Source: Alcaligenaceae bacterium (lineage in GTDB: Bacteria; Pseudomonadota; Gammaproteobacteria; Burkholderiales; Burkholderiaceae_B). From it: a stretch of DNA of 64,000 nt. Within the stretch, counting starts at the first letter, position 1; each line of letters opens with the position of its first letter. The notes under the pieces are model-generated. The model searched no databases and had not been told where the DNA came from. It saw only the letters and a program-made list of their open reading frames with translations. The stretch spans positions 248,001-312,000 of the forward strand of contig JACCER010000001.1 in the NCBI GenBank assembly GCA_013416445.1. The letters run 5' to 3'. Both the position numbers and the translations under genes were made by a program. Positions 9,549 through 18,957 of this stretch are shown here, in pieces.

Positions 9549-10967
9549 ATGTCTCGTCTTGTACCCAGTAATACCGCCACACTGCAGGATTGGCTAGGTT
9601 ATCTGGAAACCCTGCATCGCACTCCCATAGATTTAGGCCTGGACCGTATCCGGGCAGTAGCCGATAAGCTCGATCTTAAGTTTCCATTTGTAAAAATAAC
9701 CGTGGCCGGCACCAATGGCAAAGGTTCCACCTGCGCCATGCTGGAAGCCATATTGTTGGCTGCAGGCTATAAGGTGGGCTTGTATACGTCGCCACACCTG
9801 GTCGACTTCAACGAACGCATACGCCTAAGCGGCGAACTGGCCAGCAACGAACAAATCATTCAGCAATTCCAGCACATCGAAGCCATCCGTGGCGATGTCT
9901 CTCTAAGCTATTTCGAATACACCACATTGGCTGCATTGATGCTGTTTGAAGGGCATAAGCTTGATGTTGTTGTGCTCGAGGTCGGGCTGGGCGGGCGTCT
10001 TGACGCAGTCAATCTGGTAGATACGGACTGCGCGATCATCACCAGCATCGATATCGACCATACCGAATACTTAGGCGATACCCGCGAGAAAATCGGCTGG
10101 GAAAAGGCACATATATTCCGGGCAGGGCGGCCGGCCATTTGTGTTGATCCTGTTCCTCCCCAGAGCGTTATTGACTATGCCGCCGAAATCGGCGCTGAAC
10201 TCAGGCTGTTCGGCAAAGACTTCAATTACTCTGGTGATCGCCAGCAATGGGCCTATGGCGGGCGTTCACAACGCCGTAGCGGCTTGGCCTACCCGGCCTT
10301 GCGAGGCGCTAACCAGTTGCTTAATGCAACGGCGGCCCTTGCCGCGATCGAGGCCTTGCACCCAAAACTGGCGGTGCCGCAACAGGCCGTACGCATAGGG
10401 CTGGCCCAGGTCAGCCTGCCTGGCCGCTTGCAAATCTTACCTGGAACGCCGTCCATTATTCTGGATGTGGCGCATAATCCGCATGCCGCCGCCGCGCTTG
10501 GCCAAAACCTTGACAGCATGGGGTATTTTCCTCATACCCATGCTGTCGTGGGCATGTTGCAAGACAAGGACGTCGCCGGGGTTGTTGCCAAGCTGGCAAC
10601 CCGTGTCGATCGCTGGTATTGCGCTGGGGTAGAAGGCCCGCGCGGCATGTCAGGCGAAGACCTGGCCCAGATCGTGCGCCAGGTTGTGCAATCTTCTGCC
10701 GCCAAAGACACCTTCGAGCAAAATAGCCGCGAAGTCACCCGCTTGGTCAGCAAGGCAGAGCCCGGCGCCACGCATAGGCCTGGAGTCCGGCCGGTTGCGC
10801 CCACACCGCCATCAGCCAATGACGTAACTGTTACATGCTTTAACGATCCGGTACTTGCCTTTACAGCGGCCCAAAAACAGGCAGGCGAGAATGATAGAAT
10901 TCTTGTGTTTGGCTCTTTTTCAACGGTTGGTCCGGTGCTCAACGAGCTAGGACGCAAGGTCATATAG
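9549..10967 (+). CDS. folC: Bifunctional folylpolyglutamate / dihydrofolate synthase
   Basis: 472-aa Mur-ligase-fold enzyme that adds glutamate to dihydropteroate and tetrahydrofolates. Visible motifs: the ATP P-loop VAGTNGKGSTCAMLE, SPHLVDFNERIRL, VGLGGRLDAVN, the carbamylated-lysine region GWEKAHIFR, and LDVAHNPHAA. Residues about 386-425, before the C-terminal FNDPVLAF, look like an extra Pro/Ala/Thr-rich insert compared with the usual length of about 430. The ribosome site is weak. It is followed by the SPOR-domain gene, cvpA and purF, a conserved betaproteobacterial order. Confidence 0.95.
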   Translation: MSRLVPSNTATLQDWLGYLETLHRTPIDLGLDRIRAVADKLDLKFPFVKITVAGTNGKGSTCAMLEAILLAAGYKVGLYTSPHLVDFNERIRLSGELASNEQIIQQFQHIEAIRGDVSLSYFEYTTLAALMLFEGHKLDVVVLEVGLGGRLDAVNLVDTDCAIITSIDIDHTEYLGDTREKIGWEKAHIFRAGRPAICVDPVPPQSVIDYAAEIGAELRLFGKDFNYSGDRQQWAYGGRSQRRSGLAYPALRGANQLLNATAALAAIEALHPKLAVPQQAVRIGLAQVSLPGRLQILPGTPSIILDVAHNPHAAAALGQNLDSMGYFPHTHAVVGMLQDKDVAGVVAKLATRVDRWYCAGVEGPRGMSGEDLAQIVRQVVQSSAAKDTFEQNSREVTRLVSKAEPGATHRPGVRPVAPTPPSANDVTVTCFNDPVLAFTAAQKQAGENDRILVFGSFSTVGPVLNELGRKVI

Positions 10968-11019
10968 TTCAACCCCGCTTTTACAGTCGGGCTTGTTCAT
11001 TAAAATAGGTTGTTGTTCC

Positions 11020-11817
11020 ATGGGATTGTTCTCTCGTAACGAGTCTGCCGCTGGATCAGGGCGGCGTTCGGCGTCGCGCTCATCTCAGTCCAGCGAATCG
11101 CAGGCAAACGACCTGCGTGGTCGTGCGCGCCGTCGCCTTATCGGCGCGCTGGCTCTGGTACTGGCTGCTGTCATTGTGGTGCCCATGCTGTTCGACTCGT
11201 CTATACCCCCAGACGAGCCCAGTACACCATTGGTGGTTCCCGCCATTATTCCGCCTGCCATACCCGATGCCAACGAAGCTCTGGCCCCCGTGCAGCCACA
11301 AGACCCGGCCAAACTTGCCTCAGGTCCCATAAATGCCGCCGAAGGCCCAGCGCCTGAAACAGCGCCAGCTACCCAACCCGATATCACTGCTCCCGCCGGC
11401 AATGCCGTTGCGGTAAAGCCCCCCGTTGCGCCCGAGCCCGAACCCAGGCCCAAGCCCGCAGAGAAACCGGTCGTCAAACCACAGAACAAGCCAACTACCG
11501 AGCGCACCGACGATGGCTCCGTGGCCATTGCCTTGCTTGAAGGTCGCACTCCTGCAAAAAAGGCGGCAGCGCCCGCAAGCAAAGGCAATTTCATTTTGCA
11601 GATCGCCGCCTACACCAACGACAAAGACGCACAGGCCAGGCGTGAACGGCTGCTTTCCTCGGGGGTAACCAATGCCTATGTGGAAAACGCCGTCTCGGCA
11701 GGAAAAACCACCTATCGCTTGCGCGTAGGGCCATTTCCCACGCGCGATGCGGCGCAGGCCGCCCAGGCTCGTTTGCGGGCACTGGGCTACGACAACGGAT
11801 TCATCTCGACTAAGTGA
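11020..11817 (+). CDS. SPOR-domain inner-membrane protein (DedD-like)
   Basis: 265-aa bitopic protein with a cytoplasmic Arg-rich start, one membrane helix (about residues 45-63, LIGALALVLAAVIVVPMLF), a long Pro/Ala/Lys-rich periplasmic linker and a C-terminal SPOR domain from about residue 190 (FILQIAAYTNDKDAQARRERL, RLRVGPFPTRDAAQAA). SPOR domains bind denuded peptidoglycan glycan strands at division sites, so a septal role is expected. I used ATG 11020 (MGLFSRNES) because a TTG nine codons upstream has no ribosome site. The stop overlaps the cvpA GTG start, and the folC-SPOR-cvpA-purF order matches dedD-cvpA-purF of enterobacteria. Confidence 0.85.
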   Translation: MGLFSRNESAAGSGRRSASRSSQSSESQANDLRGRARRRLIGALALVLAAVIVVPMLFDSSIPPDEPSTPLVVPAIIPPAIPDANEALAPVQPQDPAKLASGPINAAEGPAPETAPATQPDITAPAGNAVAVKPPVAPEPEPRPKPAEKPVVKPQNKPTTERTDDGSVAIALLEGRTPAKKAAAPASKGNFILQIAAYTNDKDAQARRERLLSSGVTNAYVENAVSAGKTTYRLRVGPFPTRDAAQAAQARLRALGYDNGFISTK

Positions 11818-12302
11818 CGAGCTTCGACTTTATCGTGCTGGCGATACTGGGGATCTCTGCTCTCCTTGGGTTGTTGCGCGGGCTGGTCAAGGAAGTGTTG
11901 TCGCTAATAGCCTATGTGGTCGCTTTTTTGGCGGGGGTCTGGTGGGGGCCGCTGATGTCGGTCTGGCTGACGGCTTATATCGATAACGCCTTGCTGCGTA
12001 CTGCCATTGCCTACGGAACTGTATTTATTTCAGTGCTGCTGCTGGTAGGGTTGGTGAATATCACGCTGGCGACGCTGATAAAGAAAACCGGCCTGACGCC
12101 GGCAGATCATGGCCTGGGAGCGCTGTTTGGCTTGTTGCGCGGGACGCTGTTCGTGTTGGTGCTGGTAGGGCTGGCGGGGTATACCGAACTTCCCCAAGAG
12201 GCCTGGTGGCAAGACGCCAGGCTGTCGGGCGCAACGGTGCAAGGCATACAGCAGCTCAAGCTTATGCTGCCGCCATCGCTGTCGTCTTGGTTACCTTATT
12301 GA
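11814..12302 (+). CDS. cvpA: CvpA family membrane protein
   Basis: 162-aa protein with four predicted membrane helices (FIVLAILGISALLGLLRG near the start; VFISVLLLVGLVNITL; GTLFVLVLVGLAGY), homologous to the colicin V production protein always found before purF. It starts at GTG 11814, overlapping the TGA of the preceding gene by 4 bp, so it is translationally coupled. Known biology links CvpA to envelope and stress phenotypes; the molecular function is unknown. Confidence 0.9.
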   Translation: MTSFDFIVLAILGISALLGLLRGLVKEVLSLIAYVVAFLAGVWWGPLMSVWLTAYIDNALLRTAIAYGTVFISVLLLVGLVNITLATLIKKTGLTPADHGLGALFGLLRGTLFVLVLVGLAGYTELPQEAWWQDARLSGATVQGIQQLKLMLPPSLSSWLPY

Positions 12303-12325
12303 TCGTATTCACAGGAACATAGAAA

Positions 12326-13828
12326 ATGTGTGGAATAGTTGGGGTTGCAGGATCCAGCCCGGTAAATCAGCTGATTTACGATAGTTTGCTGTTGCTGCAG
12401 CATCGTGGCCAGGACGCAGCAGGGATTGCCACTTCGCACGACCAGTTCTTTAACATGCACAAGGCGCATGGGTTGGTCCGCGATGTTTTCCGCACGCGCA
12501 ACATGCGCTCTTTACCCGGCAATAGCGGCTTGGGGCAGGTGCGCTACCCCACGGCAGGCTCCAGTGACAGCGTTGACGAGGCCCAGCCGTTTTATGTTAA
12601 TGCCCCTTTTGGCATCACTTTTGTCCATAATGGCAACCTGACCAATTGGCGCGAACTCCGAGACGAACTTTTCAATATCGATCGGCGTCATATCAACACC
12701 AATTCCGACTCCGAAGTTTTGCTCAACGTGTTTGCGCACGAACTGCAGTTGGCGGCTAATGGCTGTTCGCTCGACGAAAACATGATTTTTTCGGCGGTGT
12801 CGTCGGTGCACAGGCGGGCCAAGGGCGCCTATGCGGTAATCGCCCAGATCGCCAGCTATGGCATGGTGGCTTTTCGCGACCCTTACGGCATAAGGCCGTT
12901 GTGCCTGGGCTCCATCAATACAGGTAGCCGGACTGAATGGATGGTGGCCTCAGAGTCGGTCGCCTTGACTGGTTGCGGTTTTACGCTGGTGCGCGATGTA
13001 GCCCCAGGCGAAGCGATATTCATTGATCTCGACGGCAATATGGTCAGCCGTCAATGCGCCGAACATCCAGCCCTGACGTCCTGCGTGTTTGAATACGTTT
13101 ATTTTGCCCGCCCTGACTCCGTCATGGATGGGGTTTCTGTCTATGATGCACGTCTGAACATGGGTGAGTATCTGGGCGACAATGTGGCAAAAACCTTGCG
13201 CCTGGGCGAAATCGATGTGGTCATGCCTATTCCCGATTCTTCTCGGCCATCGGCAATGCAATTGGCAGCGCGGCTCGATTTAAGCTACCGCGAGGGCTTT
13301 ATCAAGAATCGTTATATTGGCCGCACTTTTATTATGCCGGGCCAGGCGGTGCGCAAGAAGTCGGTGCGCCAGAAGCTGAGTGCCATCGATATGGAGTTCC
13401 GGGGCAAGAATGTCTTGCTGGTCGATGACTCCATTGTGAGGGGCACGACGAGCCGCCAGATTGTCGATATGGCCAGGGCTGCCGGGGCCAACAAGGTGTA
13501 TTTTGCTTCGGCTGCGCCAGCGGTACGTTTTCCAAATGTGTATGGCATAGATATGCCTACACAGACGGAACTGATTGCAACGGGGCGGGATACCGAGCAG
13601 GTCGCTCGCGAGATAGGGGCTGATGGGCTGGTGTATCAGGAATTGTCGGATCTCGAGCAGTCGATTCGCGATTTGAATCCCGCAGCCATGAAGAATTTTG
13701 AGTCGTCTTGTTTCAATGGTCACTATGTGACCGGGGATATTGACGCAGCGTATCTCGAGCGCCTGAACCAAACACGCGGAATGCGGCCGGCGGCAGGTGA
13801 AATGGGATCTGGTGGCGAAGAAGCCTAG
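12326..13828 (+). CDS. purF: Amidophosphoribosyltransferase
   Basis: 500-aa enzyme of the first step of purine synthesis: PRPP plus glutamine to phosphoribosylamine. The N-terminal Ntn glutaminase domain begins [11 protein letters not shown], with Cys2 as nucleophile after Met removal, and [14 protein letters not shown]. The C-terminal PRTase domain shows the PRPP loop [16 protein letters not shown]. The length fits the proteobacterial form. It is the last gene of the folC-purF unit, 23 bp after cvpA. Confidence 0.97.
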   Translation: MCGIVGVAGSSPVNQLIYDSLLLLQHRGQDAAGIATSHDQFFNMHKAHGLVRDVFRTRNMRSLPGNSGLGQVRYPTAGSSDSVDEAQPFYVNAPFGITFVHNGNLTNWRELRDELFNIDRRHINTNSDSEVLLNVFAHELQLAANGCSLDENMIFSAVSSVHRRAKGAYAVIAQIASYGMVAFRDPYGIRPLCLGSINTGSRTEWMVASESVALTGCGFTLVRDVAPGEAIFIDLDGNMVSRQCAEHPALTSCVFEYVYFARPDSVMDGVSVYDARLNMGEYLGDNVAKTLRLGEIDVVMPIPDSSRPSAMQLAARLDLSYREGFIKNRYIGRTFIMPGQAVRKKSVRQKLSAIDMEFRGKNVLLVDDSIVRGTTSRQIVDMARAAGANKVYFASAAPAVRFPNVYGIDMPTQTELIATGRDTEQVAREIGADGLVYQELSDLEQSIRDLNPAAMKNFESSCFNGHYVTGDIDAAYLERLNQTRGMRPAAGEMGSGGEEA

Positions 13829-13864
13829 GTTGGATTAGCGCCGCCAGGTGTGTAATCTGACACC
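13829..13864. repeat. Degenerate GGATTA palindrome at the purF/dsbB convergent junction
   Basis: GGTTGGATTA and TAATCTGACACC form an imperfect inverted repeat right after the purF stop. It resembles the better preserved palindromes at 43793-43836 and 49657-49689, which also lie between convergent genes. It may serve as a bidirectional 3'-end structure. Confidence 0.4.
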
Positions 13865-13931
13865 CGCCGGGCTCAGGCAGTTGCGGCCTTGCTTCCTCGA
13901 TGGGCTGGCGCGTATGCGACCAACACCATAT

Positions 13932-14414
13932 TTACTTGCGCCGCAACAACGCCACTGCCGCCAAAACCCCCGTTACAACAAACAAACCCAGGCCCCACAA
14001 GGCGTATTCCAGGCCCAACAAGCTGACTTTGGCGTCTGAGCAGGTGGCGAATATACCGAATAGCCAAGGCAGGGCGGCGTCCAGGCCGGATTGCACCATG
14101 AATCGATCGGCGAAGGTTTGGGCGCAGGAGAACAGGTTGGCGGCCACGGTGTATTGGTACCAGGCGGCGATGATGCCGCCCACGCTAAGCGTGGCAACAA
14201 GCAGGGCGGCAAGACGCCGTATGCCAGCGGAGCGGCGACCCAGCAATAGCCCCAGCCAGCACACAATGGCTATCGCTATGAAAATCAGGCGCTGCAGTAC
14301 ACACCAGGCGCAGGGTTGCATGCCGAAGACATGTTGTGAAACCAGAGCGATGGCGACCGCCGCTACGCAAAGCAGGGCGATAAGATGAAGCAGCTTTGAT
14401 GTGCCGTTATTCAT
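13932..14414 (-). CDS. dsbB: Disulfide bond formation protein DsbB
   Basis: 160-aa inner-membrane quinone reductase that reoxidises DsbA. Four membrane helices are seen. The first redox pair C35/C38 is in QPCAWCVLQR and the second pair C97/C125 is in NLFSCAQTF and FATCSDAK, so all four catalytic cysteines are present. It is the last gene of the map-glnD-marC-dsbB run, 32 bp after marC, and convergent with purF. Confidence 0.93.
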   Translation of the reverse strand: MNNGTSKLLHLIALLCVAAVAIALVSQHVFGMQPCAWCVLQRLIFIAIAIVCWLGLLLGRRSAGIRRLAALLVATLSVGGIIAAWYQYTVAANLFSCAQTFADRFMVQSGLDAALPWLFGIFATCSDAKVSLLGLEYALWGLGLFVVTGVLAAVALLRRK

Positions 14415-14446
14415 GGTGATTCCGAGGTAAGGAAAAAGTTAATATT

Positions 14447-15148
14447 TCAAGACTTGAAGGCGGCAGCTTCGCGCAGCAAGCCCAGGAATAGTTCGTGAAA
14501 GCCATCCCATACAATTTGCACCCCGAGGCACAACAGAATGAAAGCGGAAAGACGCATGAATACCGCTGTGCCGTTAGCCCCCATTTTATGCAGGAATTGT
14601 GCGGCGAAACGCAGGACGAAATAAACGACCAATGAGGCAATGCCTATGGCTATCAGCGAGCCAATCAGGTTGCTGATGGTGCTGGCGGTTGCATCGACAT
14701 GCAGGCTGGCGCCTACGGTAAGCGCCGCCGACAGGGCGCCTGGCCCGCATATCATGGGAAAGGTCAGGGGATAAAAAGCCTTGGAGCGGATTTGCTCGAA
14801 AGTATAGGCCTTGGTCATGTTCTGTGCGTGTTCGGCATCGTAGTCGGATGCGCTGACCAACCGCCAGGCCGTAGCGACCACTAGCAGGCCGCCACCTACT
14901 CGAATGATGGGTAGGGAAATGCCAAAAAAATCGAGCACCAGGTTGCCCGCTATCATGGCGACGGCAAGCATCAGGCAAATATTGATGGCAACGCGCCGCG
15001 CAAGTTCGGTGCGCGCATTCGTGCTTGCGCCTTCGGTCAGTGTCAGGAATATAGGTGCTACCGCAGGGGGGTTGAGTATGGGCAGCAAGGTCGCCAAGGC
15101 AAACAGAAAGCTGCGTCCAAAATTGATTACCAAATCGTTGAGGGCCAT
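14447..15148 (-). CDS. MarC family integral membrane protein
   Basis: 233-aa polytopic protein with about six membrane helices; the start NFGRSFLFALATLLPILNPP is characteristic of the MarC/UPF0056 family (the N-x-P motif of helix 1). Family members were once linked to antibiotic resistance, but that role is not supported in E. coli; transport function is unknown. It lies 32 bp downstream of glnD on the same strand. Confidence 0.88.
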   Translation of the reverse strand: MALNDLVINFGRSFLFALATLLPILNPPAVAPIFLTLTEGASTNARTELARRVAINICLMLAVAMIAGNLVLDFFGISLPIIRVGGGLLVVATAWRLVSASDYDAEHAQNMTKAYTFEQIRSKAFYPLTFPMICGPGALSAALTVGASLHVDATASTISNLIGSLIAIGIASLVVYFVLRFAAQFLHKMGANGTAVFMRLSAFILLCLGVQIVWDGFHELFLGLLREAAAFKS

Positions 15149-15180
15149 GGGTTGGTCGGAGTAAGTAAGTAGCAGGGAAG

Positions 15181-17766
15181 TCAGGCGCCGGTGTTATCCA
15201 GCGTAGCGAGGATGTTGCGTTCGAATTGTAGCTGGGCTCGGGGGTGGCCAAGCACGTCCCCTTCAATAATAAAGATATCTTCGACCCTGTCGCCCAGAGT
15301 CAGCACCTTGGCCATTTTCAGATTGATGGCATGGGCGGCAAATACCTGGGCCAGGCTGTACAGCAGACCAGGCCTGTCTGCGGCGGTGACCGACAGGCGC
15401 CACGAGGCGCTGCGCTCGTCGGGTTGCAGTTCGACATTGGGAACAATGGGAAACACCCGTGAGCGCCGTGAGCCTGGACGCCTGGCGGCTTCGCCTGTGG
15501 CGATAGGGTGGTATGGCGGCTGCGTCTGGCTGAGTTGTGCGTGCAGTTCGTGCTCGACCAGCGAAGCATGTGAACGGTAGTCTTTTTCGTGGATAGGCAG
15601 CAAAACAATGAAGCTGTCCAGTGCCCAGCCATGGTGGGTGGTATGTATGCGAGCGTCTTGTATGCTTAGCGCACGGCGATCAAAATAGCGGCAGATACTG
15701 ACAAAAAGTTCGATGGCATCCTTGGTATAGACCATAATCTGCAGAGCTTCGTTTTGTCCGATGACCCTGGCTTTGACCACGGGTTCGGGCGAATGCACGC
15801 GGTAGTAAAGATGGCGAGTATGCCATGCAATTTCACTGGCCTCGTGTCGCAGGAAGTAGGCAATATCCAGTTGGCTCCAGAATGCGTCGCGGCTGTCGTC
15901 GCGCAGGCCCATCAGGCGAATTTCGTTGGCGGCCAGTTCTTTGCGCTGTGCGAGAACGGTGCCGGTGTCAGGCTGAGCCCCACCCAATGCGGCCAGCGTC
16001 AGTTGGTACAGGTTTTCAAGCAGCTTGCCTTTCCAGGAATTCCATACCTTGGGGCTGGTGCCGCGTATGTCGGCCACTGTAAGCAGGTAGAGTGCGGTAA
16101 GACGCCTTTCGTTCTGCACGCACTGCGCGAACTCACGTATGACTTCCGGGTCGCTGAGGTCTTTTTTCTGGGCAACGGTAGACATGGTCAAATGCTGGCG
16201 CACCAGGAATTCGGCCAGCTCGCTGTCTTTGGCTTCGATGCTGTGGTCTTGACAGAAGCGGCGTACGTCCAGTGCGCCCAGCTCAGAGTGGTCGCCGCCA
16301 CGGCCCTTGGCAATGTCATGGAACAAGGCTGCTACATACAGCAGCCAGTGCCTGTCGAAATCGGCAATCAGCTGACTGGCCAAAGGGTATTCCTGGGCGT
16401 GTTCGGGCATGGTGAAGCGGCGCAAATTGCGCACCACCATCAGTATGTGCTGGTCTACCGTATAGGCATGGAACAAGTCATGTTGCATCTGCCCCACAAT
16501 ACGCCGGAATACTGGCAGATAGCGGGGCAGTATATTGAGCATGGTCATGTTGCGCAAGGCATGCACAATACCGCGGGGCTGTTGCAAAATTTGTATGAAC
16601 TGGTGGCGATTCACGGGATTGCGCCGGAATTGGGCATCAATGCGGCGCCGGGCGTGCCAGATGGCTCGTAGCGTTTGGGCCGACATGCCCTGCAACTCGG
16701 GGCGTTCCTGCATGACCAGAAAGGCTCTGAACAACAGGGCCGGGTTGCGCGCAAAGCTGTCTTCCCGGCGTATGCCCAGGCGCCCGCGCACCATGCAGAA
16801 GTCGTCGTCGATGATGTGCAGGGGTTCGTTGGGCGCAGGGAACAGCAGTTCCTCTATGCTTTGCATCAGGATGATGTTCAATTGGCTTACTGCGCGCGCT
16901 GCCCAATAGTAGCGCTGCATCAGTATTTCGCTGGGGCGCCGGTTTTTAGTAGCCTCAAAGCCATAAACGGCCGCCAGACCTGGTTGCAAATCGAACAGCA
17001 CGCGATCTTCGCGCCGGCCGGCAAGCAGGTGCAACTCTACGCGCAGGCGCTTGAAGGCAAGGTCGGCGCGGCGCAAGGAACGGAATTCGACGGTAGTCAG
17101 CAATTCGGTGCGTGATATTTCCAGCCAGGTGCTGCCCAAGCCGGCTGCCTGGGCCAGCCACAGCACGACTTGCAAATCGCGCAGGCCGCCAGGCGCCTCT
17201 TTGCAGTTGGGCTCCAGTGCATAGGCGGTATTCTGGTGGCGAGCGTGGCGCTGCTGCATTTCGGCGCGCTTGGCCTGGAAAAAAGCCTGAGCATCCATGT
17301 GCTCGTGCATGGTCTGGTTCAGCGCGAGCAGCAATTGGCGGTCACCCACCAGCCAGCGTGCTTCCATCAGGGCGGTTTCAACCGTGATGTCGTTGCCGGC
17401 CTCGCGCTGGCATTCTTCTATGGTGCGTACGCTATGGCCAGGCTCTATGCCTAAGTCCCACATGGCGGCGATCAGTGTCTCTATCATGACGGTATCGCCA
17501 TGGCTGGGTGGCGTGCGCAGCAGCACGAGAATGTCTACATCGGAATAGGGGTAAAGCTCGCCACGCCCGTATCCCCCCACAGCCACCAGTGTTGAACCGG
17601 CGGGTAAAGGGCAAATGCGCACCAGGTCGCGCAAAGACTGGTCGGTAATATGGCACAAGGCCGTCAGCAGCACCTCGGGGAGCAGGTGCTGGCGAAAACG
17701 GGTAATGGCCTCGGCGCGCCGTTGGGTCAATTGCTTGCGCAATAACGGCAATGCGCAGTTGATCAT
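15181..17766 (-). CDS. glnD: PII uridylyltransferase / uridylyl-removing enzyme
   Basis: 861-aa sensor of glutamine that uridylylates PII proteins at low glutamine and deuridylylates them at high glutamine. The nucleotidyltransferase domain has VGGYGRGELYPYSDVDILVL; the HD hydrolase domain has FHDIAKGRGGDHSELGA; two C-terminal ACT domains include FIVLLPIHEKDY and TAADRPGLLYSLAQVFAAH. A longer frame runs into map, so I chose ATG 17766 (MINCALPLLRKQL), which restores the family length; no good ribosome site precedes it, so the start is uncertain by a few codons. It lies downstream of map, as in many proteobacteria. Confidence 0.93.
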   Translation of the reverse strand: MINCALPLLRKQLTQRRAEAITRFRQHLLPEVLLTALCHITDQSLRDLVRICPLPAGSTLVAVGGYGRGELYPYSDVDILVLLRTPPSHGDTVMIETLIAAMWDLGIEPGHSVRTIEECQREAGNDITVETALMEARWLVGDRQLLLALNQTMHEHMDAQAFFQAKRAEMQQRHARHQNTAYALEPNCKEAPGGLRDLQVVLWLAQAAGLGSTWLEISRTELLTTVEFRSLRRADLAFKRLRVELHLLAGRREDRVLFDLQPGLAAVYGFEATKNRRPSEILMQRYYWAARAVSQLNIILMQSIEELLFPAPNEPLHIIDDDFCMVRGRLGIRREDSFARNPALLFRAFLVMQERPELQGMSAQTLRAIWHARRRIDAQFRRNPVNRHQFIQILQQPRGIVHALRNMTMLNILPRYLPVFRRIVGQMQHDLFHAYTVDQHILMVVRNLRRFTMPEHAQEYPLASQLIADFDRHWLLYVAALFHDIAKGRGGDHSELGALDVRRFCQDHSIEAKDSELAEFLVRQHLTMSTVAQKKDLSDPEVIREFAQCVQNERRLTALYLLTVADIRGTSPKVWNSWKGKLLENLYQLTLAALGGAQPDTGTVLAQRKELAANEIRLMGLRDDSRDAFWSQLDIAYFLRHEASEIAWHTRHLYYRVHSPEPVVKARVIGQNEALQIMVYTKDAIELFVSICRYFDRRALSIQDARIHTTHHGWALDSFIVLLPIHEKDYRSHASLVEHELHAQLSQTQPPYHPIATGEAARRPGSRRSRVFPIVPNVELQPDERSASWRLSVTAADRPGLLYSLAQVFAAHAINLKMAKVLTLGDRVEDIFIIEGDVLGHPRAQLQFERNILATLDNTGA

Positions 17767-17848
17767 TTTGGTGGCGGCTTGACTGTTTGGGAAATCCGTT
17801 CCGGCTGGAACACTCTGGGCGCGCGCATGTTTTTCCTGGAAAAAGGGA

Positions 17849-18655
17849 TCAGGTCGTGGTGATGAACGCGGGTGGAGCCGGCATACCCTTGGAAACAGTA
17901 AGAATTTCGTAGCCGGTATCGGTGACCAGTAGGCTGTGTTCCCATTGGGCCGACAGGCTGCGGTCGCGCGTGACGACCGTCCAGCCATCGGCCAGTGTGC
18001 GGATTTCTTTGCGGCCCGCGTTGATCATGGGTTCAATGGTGAAGATCATGCCGGCCTTCAGCGTTTCGCCGGTGCCCGGCTTGCCGTAATGCAAAACCTG
18101 AGGGTCTTGGTGGAATTTCCGGCCCACACCATGCCCGCAATATTCGCGCACCACCGAAAAGCCATTTTTTTCCGCATGCTTTTGTATGGCATGGCCGATA
18201 TCGCCCAGCGTTGCGCCAGGGCGGACTTGTTCAATGCCGCGCCACATGCATTCGTAGGTGGTTTCGGTAAGGCGGCGGCCCAGTATGGAAGGTTCGCCAA
18301 CGTAGTACATGCGACTGGTATCGCCGAACCAGCCATCTTTGATGACGGTTACGTCGATGTTCATGATATCGCCGTTTTTCAGCACCTTATCGCCCGGGAT
18401 GCCATGGCAGATGACATGATTCACCGATGTGCAGATGGATGCCGGAAAAGGCGTGTAGCCGGGCGGCGCATAGCCAACGGTGGCGGACTTGACCTGGAGT
18501 TCGTTGGTGATGAAATCCATGCACAAGCGATCGAGTTCGCCTGTGCTTATGCCTGCCTGTACGTGCTGTTCTAGGTAGTCGAGGGCGGCGGCGGCGGCCT
18601 GGCAGGCGGCGCGCATTTTGTCGAGATCGGCGGGGTCGGTAACGAGGCTACTCAT
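17849..18655 (-). CDS. map: Type I methionine aminopeptidase
   Basis: 268-aa metalloprotease that removes N-terminal Met from nascent proteins. All five metal ligands are in place: D in NIDVTVIKDG, D in WFGDTSRM, H in CGHGVGRKFH, E in FTIEPMINAG and E in AQWEHSLLV. Length and the absence of an N-terminal zinc extension fit type Ia. It is divergent from rpsB, the classical proteobacterial arrangement, and leads the map-glnD-marC-dsbB run. Confidence 0.96.
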   Translation of the reverse strand: MSSLVTDPADLDKMRAACQAAAAALDYLEQHVQAGISTGELDRLCMDFITNELQVKSATVGYAPPGYTPFPASICTSVNHVICHGIPGDKVLKNGDIMNIDVTVIKDGWFGDTSRMYYVGEPSILGRRLTETTYECMWRGIEQVRPGATLGDIGHAIQKHAEKNGFSVVREYCGHGVGRKFHQDPQVLHYGKPGTGETLKAGMIFTIEPMINAGRKEIRTLADGWTVVTRDRSLSAQWEHSLLVTDTGYEILTVSKGMPAPPAFITTT

Positions 18656-18957
18656 GGCAACTTGAATTAGGTGGGATAAAAATAGTAGAATTATAGGCTT
18701 TCTTAAATTTCCATTAAGAAAGCAGCAGCTTATTTGCAGGCAACTTTGCGTGAAATACGTGCTTTATGTGAAACCCATTATAGGCCTTTGAAAGCTTATC
18801 GGGCTTTACAGCCAGCTTACGTACGTTGTTTTTGCTTTTAGGCTGGTTTTGAAAATCGCGTGCCCGGCCAACACAGGGTGTTGCGCTTGTCGATTGCGTT
18901 TTACGCACGGCAAGTTCGATGCAGGCTGGTCACAAGACCTAACCCTCGGAGAATACT
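18656..18957 (+). other. map/rpsB divergent intergenic region, rpsB leader
   Basis: A 302-bp gap without a gene. It holds the minus-strand map promoter candidate and the inverted repeat near its left end, and a leader to rpsB ending in a GGAG ribosome site. No convincing -35/-10 pair for rpsB could be fixed by eye. In E. coli the rpsB leader mediates autogenous control by S2; whether this leader does so cannot be decided from sequence alone. Confidence 0.5.
18690..18723 (-). promoter_or_regulatory. Putative map promoter -10 box overlapped by a 10-bp perfect inverted repeat
   Basis: On the minus strand TATAAT (18690-18695) lies 34 bases before the map ATG. Directly upstream, 18697-18723 is a perfect inverted repeat (GCTTTCTTAA / TTAAGAAAGC, 7-base loop) that fills the -35/-10 spacer. 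The -35 match is poor. The arrangement could be an operator or a hairpin near the rpsB leader; the function is inferred. Confidence 0.45.

Noticed and set aside
15754-16671. 305-codon plus-strand open frame
   Set aside because: Lies wholly inside glnD on the opposite strand and shows no family similarity.
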